Both the position numbers and the translations under genes were made by a program. Of a stretch of 64,000 nucleotides of DNA, positions 24,060 to 37,077 are shown one piece after another. Position 1 is the first letter of the stretch. Each line of letters opens with the position of its first letter. A model generated the notes under the pieces. It searched no databases. It saw only the letters and a list, made by a program, of their open reading frames with translations, and was not told the origin of the DNA. Origin of the DNA: Bos javanicus (Eukaryota; Chordata; Mammalia; Artiodactyla; Bovidae); contig NC_083878.1 in the NCBI RefSeq assembly GCF_032452875.1, forward strand, positions 40,563,878 through 40,627,877, read 5' to 3'.

Positions 24060-26470
24060 GTCTTTGATTTCTTTCATCACCGTTTTGGCTTCTAGCATAT
24101 CAATCCTGTACATGTAATGTTTGTATATATGTTTTTCTCTTTTCTTTTGAAATGTTTAATGCTGTTGAAAATGATACTGCTTTTGTAATTTTGTTTTCCA
24201 ATTATGTATTATTAGTGTATAAAAATACAATTGATTTTTGCTTGTTGACCTCATCTTGGTGAACTTGCTTATTAGTTCTAGGATTTTTTTTTCAGATTCT
24301 TTGGAATTTTCTATATAGTTAGTCATATCATCTGGGAGTAGGGACCACTTTATTTCTTCCTTTCCAGTGTGTGTACTTTTTGTTTCCTGATGTTTTGCAC
24401 TAGCTAGGATTTCCAGCACTTTATTGAGTAGGAATGGTGAGAGTGGACATCCTTGGCTGTTCCCAGTTTAAGGGAGAAAACATTCAGCCTATCATCATTT
24501 ATAATAATACTAGCTATATGTTGTTTCTAGATATTCTTTTTCAAGTTGAGGAAGCTGTCCTTTACTGTCCGAGAGTTTTTATCTTGAATGGATAGATTTT
24601 GTCAAATACTTTTTCTGCATCAATTGATGTGATCATTTGGGGTTTTTTTTTTACATTCTTAATATGGTAGGTGACATTAATTTCTAACTTATTTTATTTT
24701 TTATTTTGCATCAACATGAGAGGAGGCTATTGGTCTGAGTAGTTTTCTTTTTCTTTCTTTCTTTATGCTTTTTTTCCCCCTCTACTATCTCTGTCTGGTT
24801 TTGGTTTTATGGGTAATGCTGGCTTCATAAAATGAGTTGTGAATTATTCCCTCCATTTTTGCTTTTTGGAAAAGAGTATACAGAATTGATGTTACTTCTT
24901 TTCCATGTGTTTTGTAGAATTTTACAGTAAAGCCATCTGGGGTTAGAGATATCTTTTTTTCTGAAGAGTGTTTGTTTTAAAACTTGATTTCATCTGGGAC
25001 TTGTTTGGTTAATTTGTTTCATTTCAGGTAACTTTTAGTAGTTTGTGATTTTTAAGCAGTTTCATTTCATCTAAGTTGTCAAATTTCTGTCCATAGAGTG
25101 TTCATAATACTTGTGTATTATACTTTTAATACTAGTTTTCTATAGTGACATTCTGTTTTCATTCCTAGTATAGGATCATTTTTCTCTGTTTTCTCTTTTG
25201 TTAGTCTTGATATCATTTTATTGGTCATTTCAAAGAAACAGCTCTTGGTTTTGTGGCTTTACTGTATTTTTCGGTTTTCAATTTCACTGATTTCTGTTTT
25301 TATCTCCTTTCTTCCATTTGCTTTGGGTTTGGTTTGTTCTTTCCTTTTTTCCGTCAGATGGAAACGTACTTATTTGAATTTTTCTTTTGTAGTATAAGTA
25401 TTCAGTGCTAAATTTGTTTCTAAGTCCTTCTTTGGCAGAACCACACACATTTTGATATGTTGTAGTTGTCTTATATATTACATCTAGACTAATTTAAATT
25501 CCTCCAGACCATATTATAATTTTTGCTTCAACTATGAAATACATTTTAACTGAAGAAAGGAATAATCCATTGCATTTTCCCAATATTTACTATTTTTTCT
25601 CTTTTATTCCTGGTAGTCTACATTTCCTTGTATGATTTTCTTTTCTTTTTTGAATATCTTTGTTTAGCAATTCTTATATAGCAGATCTGCTGGCTATGGC
25701 TACTCTTAGTACTCCTCACTTGAGAATGTCTTTATTTAATTCCAGAAAGATGTTTTTGCTGGATATTGGATTGACTGTTATTTTCAGCACTTCAAATAGG
25801 TTGTGACTCTTCCCTCTGGTCTTCAGGGTTTCTGATGCGAAATTCACAGTAATATGAGTCATTTTACCCTGTAACTAACTAGTTTACTCTAGCTCCTTTC
25901 AAGGTTTTTCTTTTAGTTTTCAGCAGTTTGTGTGTATGTGTCTGGGCGTCGATTTATTTGGGTTTATTCCAGTGGAGAATTTACTGAACTGTAGGTTTTT
26001 GTATCTATAAAATTTGGGACATTTCAGCCATTATTTATCAAATATTTTTCTGCACCACACTCTTTACTTTTCTTCTTCAGGAACTGCAGTATCATGAAGA
26101 ATTGTTAAATGTTCTGTTATTGCCTGAGATTCTGTTCAATTTTTTTCATGTTCTATTTTGCTATTTTTCGGGTTGGTATATTTTTATTGATCCATCATCA
26201 AGTTCCATGACTCACATGTCATCTCTGTGATCATATTGAACCCAATCATGTGTTTAAAAAATTTTGGTCGTTGTATTTTTCAGTTCTAAAAGTGTTATTT
26301 AATTTTTTCTTTGTATATTCTATGTCTTTGCTACACTAATCTGTCTTTTCCATTTATTCCAAAAGTGTTTGCTTTTACTTTCTGGAACATTTTTATTATA
26401 GTTTCTTTGAAGTCTTTATCAGATAGTCCCCAGTTTTGTGTAATTTTGGCATTGATGTCTTGAATTAGTG
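24060..26470 (-). mobile_element. Old L1, antisense (ORF2 to 5' part)
   Basis: Reads right to left as an ancient L1: ORF2 reverse-transcriptase antisense phrases near 24240-24600 ('caattgatgtgatcatttgg'), endonuclease region near 25200-25500, and regions toward ORF1 by 26400. Many indels, no usable frame. The boundary with the next L1 near 26470 is approximate. Confidence 0.75.
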
Positions 26471-29400
26471 TGGTGGTTTTGTTACAATTTATTAACTAAA
26501 GTCCATCATTTACATTTAGTGTTCACTTATATAGTAAAGTTTTATGGGTTTTGACAAATGCATGATGTCATGTGTCGACCATTATAGTATCATGCAGAGT
26601 AGTTTCTCTGCCTGAAGTTTCTCCTGTGTTCTACTAATTTATCCTTCTGCCCCCTGTTTCAGAATGGCATATGGTTGAAATCTACATTATGTAACTGTTT
26701 CAAACCAGCTTTTGTTTCCTTTGAATATATCCAGAAGTGGAATTGCTAGATCACATGATAGTTCTATTTTTAATTTTCTGAAGAACCTCCACACTGTTTT
26801 CCATAGTGGTTATACAAGTTTATATTCCTTCAAAAGGTTTCATTTTCTGTACATCCTTACCAGCATTTGTTATTACTTGTCTTTTTGATAATAGCCATGC
26901 TAACAGGTGTGAGGTAATATCTCATAGTTTAATTTGCATTTCCCTGGTAATCAGTTATGGTGAGCACTATTTCATGCACCTATTGCCATTTGAATGTTTT
27001 CTTTGGAAAAAAATCTGTTAAAAATAGCCTTTATCCATTTAAAAATTGGGTTATTTATCTTTTTTTGGGTATTGAGTTGTATCATTTTTGTATGTTTTGA
27101 TACTGGATATGTGATTTGCAAATATTTTCTTATTCCGTAGGTTGCCTTCTCATTTTGTTGATGGTTTCCTTTGCTATGCAGAAGTTTTTAGTTTTTTAGT
27201 TAGTCTCACCTGTGTAAATATTTTTGCTTTTATTGCCTTTGTTTTTGGTGTTAGATCCACAAGACTCATTACCAAGACAAATATGAAGGAACCTACCCCC
27301 TATGTTTTCTTCTAGATCTTTTATGATTTTAGGTCTTACTCACAAGTCTTTAAATCCATTCTGAGTTGATTTTTATATACAGGATAACATAGGGGTCCAG
27401 TTTAATTGTTTTGCATGTGGCCGTCTAGTGTTCCTAGCACCATTTACTGAAGAGCCTGTCCTTTCCCCATTTTGTATTCTTGACTTCACTGTCAATTAAT
27501 TGACCATGAATTTATAGGTTTATTTCTGGGCTGTCTGTTCTGTACCATTGATTGATGTCTGCTTTTATACCAGTACCATCCTGTTTTGATTATTACAGCT
27601 TTGTAATCTGGTTTGAAATCATGGAATGTGATGCTTCCAGCTTTGTTTTACTTGCTGTGTATACTTTGGCTATTCAGGATGTTTTGTGGTTCCATGTAGA
27701 TTTTAAAACAATTTCTATGAAAAATACCACTAGAATTTTGGTAGAGATTACATTGAATCTGTATATTGTTTGACTAGTTTGCATATTTTAACACTATTCT
27801 TTTGATCCATGAGCACATAATATCGTTCCATTCATTGTGTTTTCTTTCGTCAGTGTTTTAAAGTCCTCTGTGTACATAGTTTTCATATCCTTGGTTAAAT
27901 TTATTCATAAGTAATGGATTCTTTTTGCCACTATTGTTTGTAGGCTGGAGTCATAAGGATTTTCTCCATAGGTGTCATCTATAAACAGATAATTTTACTT
28001 TCTTTCTTCCCAATTTGGATGTCTTTTATTTCTTTTTATTGCCTGACTTCTCTGGCTAGGACTTTCAGTACTATGTTGAATAAAAGTTGCAAGAGTGGGG
28101 ATCCTTGTCTTGTTCCTGATCTTAAAGGAAAAGCTTTCAGCCTTTTACTTGGGTACGATGTTGGATGTGGGTTTCTCATAATTAGCCTTTGTTAGGTTTG
28201 GGTATGTTCTTTCATTACTCAGTTTTTGAGAATTTTTGATCGTGAAAGGATTTTGAATTTGTCAAATGCTTTTTCTGTATCTATTAAAATGATCTTAAGG
28301 TTTCTATCCTTCATTTTGTTAATGTAGTTTATCATGTTAATTGATTTGCATATTGAACCATCCTTGGATCCCCAAAATAAATCCCACTTGATCATGGTGT
28401 ATGAGTCTTTAATGTACTGTTGAATTCAATTGGCTAATGATTTGTTGAGTACTTTTGCATGTATGTTCATCAGAGATCAGATCAGATCAGATCAGTTGCT
28501 CAGTTGTGTCCGACTCTTTGCGACCCCATGAATCGCCGCATGCCCCAGGCCACCCTGTCCATCACCAACTCCCGGAGTTCACTCAGACTCACGTCCATCG
28601 AGTCAGTGATGCCATCCAGCCATCTCATCTCATCCTCTGTCGTCCCCTTCTCCTCTTGCCCCCAATGCCTCCCAGCATCAGAGTCTTTTCCAATGAGTCA
28701 ACTCTTCGCATGAGGTGGCCAAAGGACTGGAGTTTCAGCTTTAGCATCATCCCTTCCAAAGAAATCCCAGGGCTGATCTCCTTCAGAATGGACTGGTTGG
28801 ATCTCCTTGCAGTCCCTTGGAGAGACTCTCAAGAGTCTTCTCCAACACCACAGTTCAAAAGCATCAATTCTTTGGCGCTCAGCCTTCTTCACAGTCCAAC
28901 TCTCGCATCCATACATGACCACAGAAAAACCATAGCCTTGACTAGACGAACCTTTGTTGGCAAAATAATGTCTCTGCTTTTGAATATGCTGTCTAGGTTG
29001 GTCATAACTTTCCTTCCAAGGAGTAAGCATCTTTTAATTTCATGGCTGCAATCACTATGTGCAGTGATTTTGGAGCCCAGAAAAATAAAGTCTGACACTG
29101 TTTCCACTGTATCCCCATGTATTTCCCATGAAGTGATGGGACTGGATGCCATGATCTTAGTTTTCTGAATGTTGTTGAGCTTTAAGCCAACTTTTTCACT
29201 CTCCACTTTCACTTTCATCAAGAGGCTTTTGAGTTCCTCTTCACTTTCTGCCATAAGGGTGGTGTCATCTGCATATCTGAGGTGATTGATATTTCTCCTG
29301 GCAATCTTGTTTCCAGCTTGTGTTTCTTCCAGTCCAGCGTTTCTCATGATGTACTCTGCATATAAGTTAAATAAACAGGGTGACAATATACAGCCTTGAT

Positions 29401-30992
29401 GAACTCCTTTTCCTATTTGGAACCAGTCTGTTGTTCCATGTCCAGTTCTAACTGTTGCTTCCTAACCTGCATACAAATTTCTCAAGAGGCAGATCAGGTG
29501 GTCTGGTATTCCCATCTTTTTCAGAATTTTCCACATCAGAGATACTAGTCTGTAATTTTCATGTAGTCTTTGTCTGAATTGATTGTTTCCATTGTCCTTC
29601 TAGTTCTATTTCATTTATTTCCATTCTGGTCTTTATTTCCTTCTTCTACTAATGTTGAGCTTCCTATTTCTAGTTCTTTGATATGTAAAGTTAGAATATA
29701 TATTGGATTTTTCATTTTTCATAGTATAAAACTTTATTGTTACAAATTCCTTCTTAGAACTGTAACCCATAAGTACTGATACGTTTTGTTTCCATTTTCA
29801 TTTGTCTCAAGTTATTTCTTGATTTTTGAAAAGTTGTTCTTTGAGCCAGTGATTGTTCAAGAGTATATTGTTCCAGTTTCCATATATTTGTGAATTTGCT
29901 AGTTTTTCTCTTGTAATTGATATCTAATTTTGTATCATTGTGGTCCAAAAAGGTACTTGGTAATACTTTATATGATTTCATTTTTCTTAAGTTTGTTACA
30001 ACTTGCTTCATCACCTAACATGATCTAGCCTGAAAATATCTTCCCTGTGTACTTAAGAAGAATATATTCTGCTGCTGTTGTTGGACTCTTCTGTGTATGT
30101 CTATTAGATTTCTCTTATATAATGTTTAGTTTACATCCATTATTTCCCCATTAATTTCCTATCTGGATGATCTATCCATTGTTGAAAGTAGGGTATTGAA
30201 GCCCTATGCTATTTTATTGCTATCCCCCCTTAGATCTGTTAATATTTGCTTTACATATTTAGGTTCACCTATCTTGGGTACATAGATATTTACAGTTGTG
30301 ATATCCTCTTGATGAAGTGATCCCTTTAGCATTATATAATGATCTTACTTGTCTCTTGTTATAGTTTTTGGTTTAAAATATATTTTGTTTGACATAAGTG
30401 TAGTTTCCTTTGCTTTCTTTTGGTTTCCATTTACATAGAACATCTTTTTCCACCCCTTCGCTTTCAGTCTTGTATGTCTTTGAATCAGAAACAAATCTCT
30501 TGTGGATGTCATATAGTTGGGTCCTTTTTATTTTTTTATACATTCAATCACCCTGTCTTTTGATTGGTTGATGAAGCCTGCTTTCTTGGTAAAAGTATGG
30601 GCAGTTAAAAAAATGTTTTATGTCAGGTTGAAAAGAAAATATATTCTTTTTTTTAATGTGGCCTTTAGATAAAAACTGTTAATTGTATTGTTTCAATTTA
30701 TTTTTGTTGGTTGCCTATACATTATGAAATTGTATTAAAATCTTTCATGATTTTTCCAGCTTTCTTTCAGTTAATTTCAGCTAATTAGTTTCTTATCTTT
30801 TTATTTTGTTTCTCTGTATCACTATGTTTTAGTTGTCTTATAAATAGTATACATGTATTTATTTTTTAACAACCTTAAAGTTTCTTTAGCTGGTGAGCTT
30901 AATCTACTCAAATTTATTATTATTATTGACATTTTTAAAAAATCAAAGATGTTATTGATTATAATGTACATCATCATTTTATATATGTATGT
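26470..30992 (-). mobile_element. Old L1, antisense, split by BovB
   Basis: A second L1 in the same orientation, from its 3' part ('ccagaagtggaattgctagatcacatg' near 26730) through ORF2 reverse transcriptase (to about 28477) and endonuclease (29544-30500). The BovB at 28478-29533 interrupts it inside the phrase 'tgttcatcagagatactagtctg'. Total L1 sequence is about 3.4 kb. Frames are heavily broken. Confidence 0.85.
28478..29533 (-). mobile_element. BovB LINE nested in L1, with TSD
   Basis: Left end is the ATCAG-type tail in reverse; right end lies in the reverse-transcriptase region. A 10-bp duplication, CATCAGAGAT, of L1 sequence lies at 28468-28477 and 29534-29543. The complement has long open pieces (28889-29386, with YADD) joined by frameshifts, so the copy is fairly young but dead. 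Confidence 0.95.
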
Positions 30993-31004
30993 TAAGTCTC
31001 CACT

Positions 31005-31226
31005 GTGTGTGCTGCTAAGTTGCTTCAGTCGTGTCTGATACTTTGTAGCCATGTGTACTGTGGCCCACCAGGCTCTTCTGTCCATGGCGTTCTCCAGGCA
31101 AGGATACTGGAGCGAGTGGCCATGCCTGCCTCCAGGGAATCTTTCTGACCCAGGGATTGAACTCATGTCTCATGTCTCCTGCATTGGCAAGCAGCTCTTT
31201 TACCATTAGCACCACCTGGGAAACCC
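31005..31226 (-). mobile_element. Bov-tA SINE, antisense, with TSD
   Basis: Full Bov-tA in reverse, ending ACCACCTGGGAAACCC. A 12-bp duplication (TAAGTCTCCACT / TAAGTCTCTACT) at 30993-31004 and 31227-31238 bounds it with one mismatch. Confidence 0.93.
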
Positions 31227-31238
31227 TAAGTCTCTACT

Positions 31239-32117
31239 AGGTGCTTGAAAGTTCATAATTGTCTTCCTCATGAATTATTTTTGTTTATTTAAGATCTACT
31301 GTATATGTAATGCCTGACACTGCCCATTAAACTATGACACAGTACCTTTAAAATAATCTTACATATGGAACACTCAATTGTTGCAGGCTGTGTAAGTCTT
31401 TGGTTGCCAATTTCAGAATCTCAAATGAATTTAACTAAAAGAGAGATTTATTAACTCTTGTAAGTGAGAAGTACAGGACTTTTTTGGCTTTAGGTATGAG
31501 TGACTCCAGGGCTTATGCAGTGTCACTAGGGCTCTTTCTCTCTCTGTGTCTTAACCCTACTTTTCTCAGTTCTGGATTTTATTTTCAGGCTTTATTTTCC
31601 ATTTACTGGAGAAAAGTGATCCCTGATATTTCTAAGATTTTGGTATCCTTTAAGTTTATCATCTGTCTTGTGTTACTTAGTTACATCAACTGCTACGGAA
31701 GACTCTTCTGCCTAGTTGAGCACTTTGCTTTTTCTGAACTAGTTATGGTGGCCAGTGGGCTTGTACATTCTAGATCGCCAGGCTTGGTCATGTGCCCAAC
31801 TCTGGAATGTAAGGGAGGATACACTATGATCGCAGCCCTACTAGGTCTACACAGATAGTTTGAGGTTGGGTTCCTCAAAGGAAAAATCAGGGAAAGTTTC
31901 CAGTGGATAGAAAAGAGATGCTAGGAAGGCAAATACCATGTATGTGTACAATGCATCCCTTTTCAGGTCATCAGACACCTCTTCAGAAATTTAAATAAAG
32001 ATGTGAAACTACTTTTTTTTTTAATTAAATTTTATTTATCTTTAAATGAAACAAAGATGAATATTTTTAATGATAAAAGTTACAATTCACAAAGAAGATA
32101 GATAAAAGATTAATATA
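31239..32117. other. Intronic stretch, unassigned
   Basis: Contains a 124-codon open frame (31484-31858) without recognisable domains, probably chance. The block may be an old repeat I cannot name. A T-rich/A-rich tract lies at 32010-32050. Confidence 0.4.
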
Positions 32118-32464
32118 CTGCTAAGTCACTTCAGTCGTGTCTGACTCTGTGCGACCCCATAGACGGCAGCCCACCAGGCTCCCCCATCCCTGGGATTCTC
32201 CAGGCAAGAACGCTGGAGTGGGTTGCCATTTCCTTCTCCAATGCATGAAAGTGAAAAGTGAAAGTGAAGTTGCTCAGTCGTGTCCGACTCCTAGCGACCC
32301 CATGGACTGCAGCCTACCAGGCTCCTCCGTCCATGGGATTTGCCAGGCAAGAGTACTGGAGTGGGTTGCCATTGCCTTCTCCAGAGGATCCTCCCAACCC
32401 AGGGATAGAATCTGGATCTCCCACATTGTAGGCAGATGTTTTACCATTTGAGCCACCAGGGAAG
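32118..32464 (-). mobile_element. Composite SINE: tRNA head plus two BovA units
   Basis: Reverse complement order from the right: a tRNA-derived head (CTTCCCTGGTGGCTCAAATG in sense), the GATCC junction, one BovA unit, the TTTCACTTTTCACTTTCAT linker, and a second BovA unit ending in AGCAG. Standard Bov-tA has one BovA unit; standard BOV-A2 has two but no full tRNA head. The join shows no duplication or leftover tail between parts. Confidence 0.88.
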
Positions 32465-32950
32465 TTTACAGTAGAATTGTTTAATTAATTAACTGATTAT
32501 TATAACGAGACCTCCTTGATCACTAGGACAATTTATTTGTTCACTGTCCATCTCCATGAGCCTTCTGGTCAATTGATTTTGAATTTAGGCCCTCCAATAT
32601 AATCTGACTTGGAACTTTATAGAGAATATTTTATAGCTATCAAATGACAAGTGTGGGAATGATTCAAGTGTATGTCAACACATGATTATGTTCATGTGAA
32701 ATCATACGAAGAGAAGATTCAGATTATAGAGTGGAAAAGGTATATGGATTGAAATCAGCAAAGAGAAAGACATTGGACTGGTTGGATATCTTTTCTCCTA
32801 CTTGCAATGTAATAAGTTACATATCGAATTAAAACTCTCATTTTCTTTTTGGGCTTTTATGTTTCTTATATTCTGCTTTTCTGGCCACTTGCTTTCAGAA
32901 TAGAAGCAGGGAGTCTCTACCAGCTTCTACCTCAGGAAGCAAAGACCATT

Positions 32951-35092
32951 CAGTTCAGTTCAGTCACTCAGTCGTGTCCGACTTTTTGCGACCCTATGAA
33001 TTGCAGCACACCAGGCCTCCCTGTCCATCACCAACTCCCAGAGTTTACTCAGACTCATGTCCATTGAGTCGGTGATGCCATCCAGCCATCTCATCCTCTG
33101 TCATCCCCTTCTCCTCCTGCCCGCAATCCCTCCCAGCATCAGAGTCTTTTCCAATGAGTTACCTCTTCGCATGAAGTGTCCAAAGTACTGGAGTTTCAGC
33201 TTTAGCATCATTCCTTCCAAAGAAGACCCAGGACTGATCTCCTTTAGAATGGACTGGTTGGATCTCCTTGCAGTCCAAGGGACTCTCAAGAGTCTTCTCC
33301 AGCACCACAGTCCAAAAGCATCAATTCTTTGGTGCTCAGATTTCTTCACAGTCTAACTCTCACATCCATACATGACTAGATGGACATTTGTTGGCAAACT
33401 CATGTCTCTGCTTTTGAATATGCTATCTAGGTTGGTCATAACTTTCCTTCCAAGGAGTAAGCGTCTTTTAATTTCATAGTTGCGATGACCATCTACAGTG
33501 ATTTTACAGCCCCCCAAAATAAAGTCTGCCACTGTTTCCACTGTTTCCCCATCTATTTGCCATGAAGTGATGGGATCAGATGCCATTATCTTAGTTTTCT
33601 GAACGTTGAACTTTAAGCCAACTTTTTCACTCTCCACTTTCACTTTCATCAAGAGGCTTTTTTGTTCCTCTTCACTTTCTGTCATAAGGGTGATGTCATC
33701 TGCATATTTGAGGTTATTGGTATTTCTCCCGGCAATCTTGATTCCAGCTTGTGCTTTTTCCAGCCCAGCATTTCTCATGATGTAATCTGCATATAAGTTA
33801 AATAAGCAGGGTGACAATATACAGCCTTGACGTACTCCTTTTCCTATTTGGAACCAGTCTGTTGTTCCATGTTCAGTTCTAACTGTAGTTTCCTGATCTG
33901 CATATAGGTTTCTCAAGAGGCAGGTCAGGTGGTCAGCTATTCCCATCTCTTTCAGAATTTTCCAGTTTGTTGTGATCCACACAGTCAAAGGCTTTGGCAT
34001 AGTCAATAAAGCAGAAATAGATGTTTTTCTGGAACTCTCTTGCTTTTTCCATGATCCAGCGGATGTTGGCAATTTGATCTCTGGTTCCTCTGTCTTTCCT
34101 AAAACCAGCTTGAACATCTGGAAGTTCACGGTTCACGTATTGCTGAAGCCTGGCTTGGAGAATTTTGAGCATCACTTTACTAGCGTGTGAGATGAGTGCA
34201 ATTGTGCGGTTGTTTGAGCATTCTTTGGCATTGCCTTTCTTTGGGATTGGAATGAAAACTGACCTTTTCCAATCCTGTGGCCACTGCTGAGTTTTCCAAA
34301 TTTGCTGGCATATTCAGTGCACCACTTTCACAGCGTCATCTTTCAGGATTTGAAATAGCTCAACTGGAATTCCATCACCTCCACTAGCTTTGTTCGTAGT
34401 GATGCTTTCTAAGGCCCACTTGACTTCACATTCCAGGATGTCTGGCTCTAGGTGAGTGATCACACCATCGTGATTATCTGGGTCTTGAAGATCTTTTTTG
34501 TACAGGTCTTCTGTGTATTCTTGCCACCTCTTCTTTATATCTTCTGCTTCTGTTAGGTCCATACCATTTCTGTCCTTTATTGAGCTCATCTTTGCATGAA
34601 ATATTCCCTTGGTATCTCTAATTTTCTTGAAGAGATCTCTAGTCTTTCCCATTCTGTTGTTTTCCTCTATTTCTTTGCACTGATTGTTGAGGAAGGCTTT
34701 CTTACCTCTCCTTGCTATTCTTTGGAACTCTGGATTCAGGTGCTTATATCTTTCCTTTTCTCCTTTGCTTTTTGCTTCTCTTCTTTTCACAGCTATTTGT
34801 AAGGCCTCCCCAGACAGCTGTTTTGCTTTTTGCATTTCTTTTCCATGGTGATGGTCTTGATCCCTGTCTCCTGTACAATGTCACGAACCTCTATATATAG
34901 TTCATCAGGCACTCTATCTATCAGATCTAGTCCCTTAAATCTATTTCTCACATTCACTGTATAATCATAAGGGATTTAATTTAGGTCATACCTGAATGGT
35001 CTAGCGATTTTCCCTTCTTTCTTCAGTTTAAGTCTGAATTTGGCAATAAGGAGTTCATGATCTGAGCCATAGTCAGCTCCTGGTCTTGTTTT
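32951..35092 (-). mobile_element. BovB LINE, 2.1 kb antisense, with TSD
   Basis: The longest uninterrupted BovB here. A 10-bp duplication, AAAGACCATT, at 32941-32950 and 35093-35102 bounds it. On the complement it carries the linker between endonuclease and reverse transcriptase (34314-34835, 173 codons) and the reverse transcriptase itself (33353-34129, 258 codons) with a YADD box in NNLKYADDITL. Frameshifts separate these pieces, and about a third of the element, including the endonuclease core, is missing at the 5' end. Confidence 0.95.
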
Positions 35093-35102
35093 AAAGACCA
35101 TT

Positions 35103-36364
35103 GCCTAGTTTCAATTACTGTATTGAGTGGACCAGGGTTAGGGCAGAATTACTTCTCTTCAGGTTTGGGGACCATACTGGTAAAAATAGTTTGCCCTAGG
35201 GTGGGAGGAGGAAGGGGTTTCCTCATCTTTTCTTCTGTCAGGACTGGACCCCTTTACAGACTTTCTTCACTATTTTGTTTCCTAGGTATGGATAATTCAT
35301 TCTTCCTGTGTTTCCCTTGGGACTACTGCATGGGTGAAAATGTAATGACTTTTATGTGAATAAAGATGTAAATAAGTTTAGTTTCTTTGTTACTGTGAAG
35401 AGGTATGGCTTCACAGTTTAACTAAAATTGAAATAATTTCTTCAACTGAGTAATAGCATTGCTAACATCAAAGTTTTTGGAGATTGATTAAGAAAATTGT
35501 GCATGAGTTGGCTTAATTGTGAAAGAGATTTAGTAAATTTATAACATTTTTTGCGTGTATTAAGTAATACAGTAGAGAAAAGACAAGGTGATAGGTAGGA
35601 GAAAGGGGTTAATGTTAGTAGTAATGAAAGGACATAGCATTTTGGTAAATACACTGAAAATTCACCTGAAAAATTTAATCTTATTCTCAATTTAAGTTTT
35701 TAATACTAGTTTGACCTTTTTACCTTTACTTTCCTAATATGCTAGCCTCTTGATAAATAAATATTTGTTAGTTGAATGAATAAAGGGATCAATGAAGAGT
35801 AAATAGATGAATGACAAAATTCTAAACCTTCACAATACAAATAAATGTACATGTCAACTTCTCTTATTAAGATTTGAAAACAAAATAATCTTTTAATTTA
35901 GATAATGTAGATGAAATGATTGATTTGGTTTAAGAATTTCAACAGTGAACTTTTCATAAGTTGGATTACTATATCTAAAATGCAAATAGTAATAAAATGA
36001 AGTAAGATAACTTGAATTTGAAATGAGCTTATATAATGAGATACATACTCTTTAATTTAAGAATAGTTGATTGCTACATTCAGGAGATGATTCTTTTTAA
36101 AGGCTTTATTCTCTTCAAACTTGATTTACTTTAGAATTTTGCCAAGTAAAAGTTGTTTTGAAGTTTCTACTTAAAATGAATCAGTTTTCACTTTGAATTA
36201 TCATAGATTTTAATTTAGCAAAATGGAGTGAATAGATTATACTGTATATCATTTTGGGGTGTAATGCTGTATGTCTAGAAAATAGTTTCTCCTGCATTTG
36301 GATCTATATGATTAATATAATCTACTGGTTTCCATGTTTGCATATTTGAATATGGCTTATGGTA
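35103..36364. other. AT-rich intron, mostly unassigned
   Basis: No gene or young repeat visible. The segment 35735-35790 ('ataaataaatatttgttagttgaatgaataaa') resembles the 3' end of an L2 element. Confidence 0.45.
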
Positions 36365-36540
36365 AAGAGTATAGGCTATGGTGTCAGATTTGAATTTCAT
36401 TCCCCAGTCTGCTACTTAGTGAGCAGATTATTCAACTTGTTAAACCTTAAGAAGGATCTTGTATAAAACAGAGGTGGTACCATAAGAGGTTCTTAGCACA
36501 GTGTCTGGGGACATAGTAAACAATCAGGAATTGGAAACAA
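36365..36540 (+). mobile_element. MIR SINE fossil next to coding exon 2
   Basis: Phrases 'ggctatggtgtcagatttgaatttc', 'gtctgctacttagtgagcag' and 'ttcttagcacagtgtctggggacatagta' match MIR in sense. It ends about 30 bp before the splice acceptor of coding exon 2, so it may contain the branch-point surroundings. Confidence 0.75.
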
Positions 36541-36573
36541 CCGTTTTTTTCCCTCACTGTCTTTGTTTTGCAG

Positions 36574-36623
36574 CTTTCCCCACAAATAAACCAGATAAAG
36601 ATGCAAGGCATGTAATAAAAGTG
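36574..36623 (+). CDS. VRK2: VRK2 coding exon 2 (residues 46-62)
   Basis: A 50-nt exon between TTTGTTTTGCAG and GTAAGT. It completes Ala46 and encodes FPTNKPDKDARHVIKV, ending with an intact codon for Val62. Lys61 lies in the HVIKV strand and corresponds to the ATP-binding lysine of VRK2 (Lys61 in the human protein as I know it). Phase and length agree with the neighbouring exons: 136 + 50 nt gives exactly 62 codons. A short exon flanked by long introns would rely on good splice sites, and both are strong. A BovB insertion lies 454 bp downstream. Confidence 0.96.
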
Positions 36624-36884
36624 GTAAGTATTACTCTTAAATTTATGTTTCACTACATTTGACTTTTTTATTTTCTGTTTTATTTCATTTTTGTAAAAAT
36701 GTTTCTCATCTTAGTCTTCATGATTTTATGATTAACACAACAAACATTATTATATATTTTTACATTATAAAAATTTAAAGACTAGGGAATTTTGTTGTTC
36801 TTCATTGACGTTCTTCATTGACATTTATCATCCTTGTATCTTATCTAGATATCTATTTTCTCCTTCTCTTTTCCTCTCTGTTCT

Positions 36885-37010
36885 AGATGGTGAAGTCCAT
36901 AATGGCAGGAATGAGGTTTTATTTGTGATTGCACCCCCTGTGCCTAGTATAATTAATGAAATATAGGAGAAACTCAGTAAAAGTATCATGTATGAATGAA
37001 CCACCAAGGT
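36885..37010 (+). mobile_element. Possible L2 3' end
   Basis: The pattern 'gatggtgaagtccataatggcagg ... cctgtgcctagtataatt ... gaatgaa' recalls the L2 3' end. Very diverged; identification is tentative. Confidence 0.35.
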
Positions 37011-37077
37011 AGTTTGCAGTGTATCCACTGTTTTGCATGTTAGTACACATGAATGTCTGTGTATGTGTACAATTCTC

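Larger units (their letters stand above)
6878..36573 (+). other. VRK2: VRK2 intron between coding exons 1 and 2 (29.7 kb)
   Basis: A long intron from GTAAAG at 6878 to TTTTGCAG at 36566-36573. It holds nested LINE and SINE insertions, annotated separately, plus stretches with nothing I can assign: 6878-8290, 8656-11150, 13446-17974, 18146-18908, 20110-21320, 31239-32117 and 35103-36364. I found no exon matching known VRK2 protein, no tRNA or snRNA gene and no other host coding sequence in it. Confidence 0.85.

Noticed and set aside
28455..29168. 237-codon plus-strand open frame
   Set aside because: Shadow of the antisense BovB; the complement carries the real reverse-transcriptase frame.
31484..31858. 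124-codon open frame as a host gene
   Set aside because: No domain, no splice support and repeat-like surroundings.
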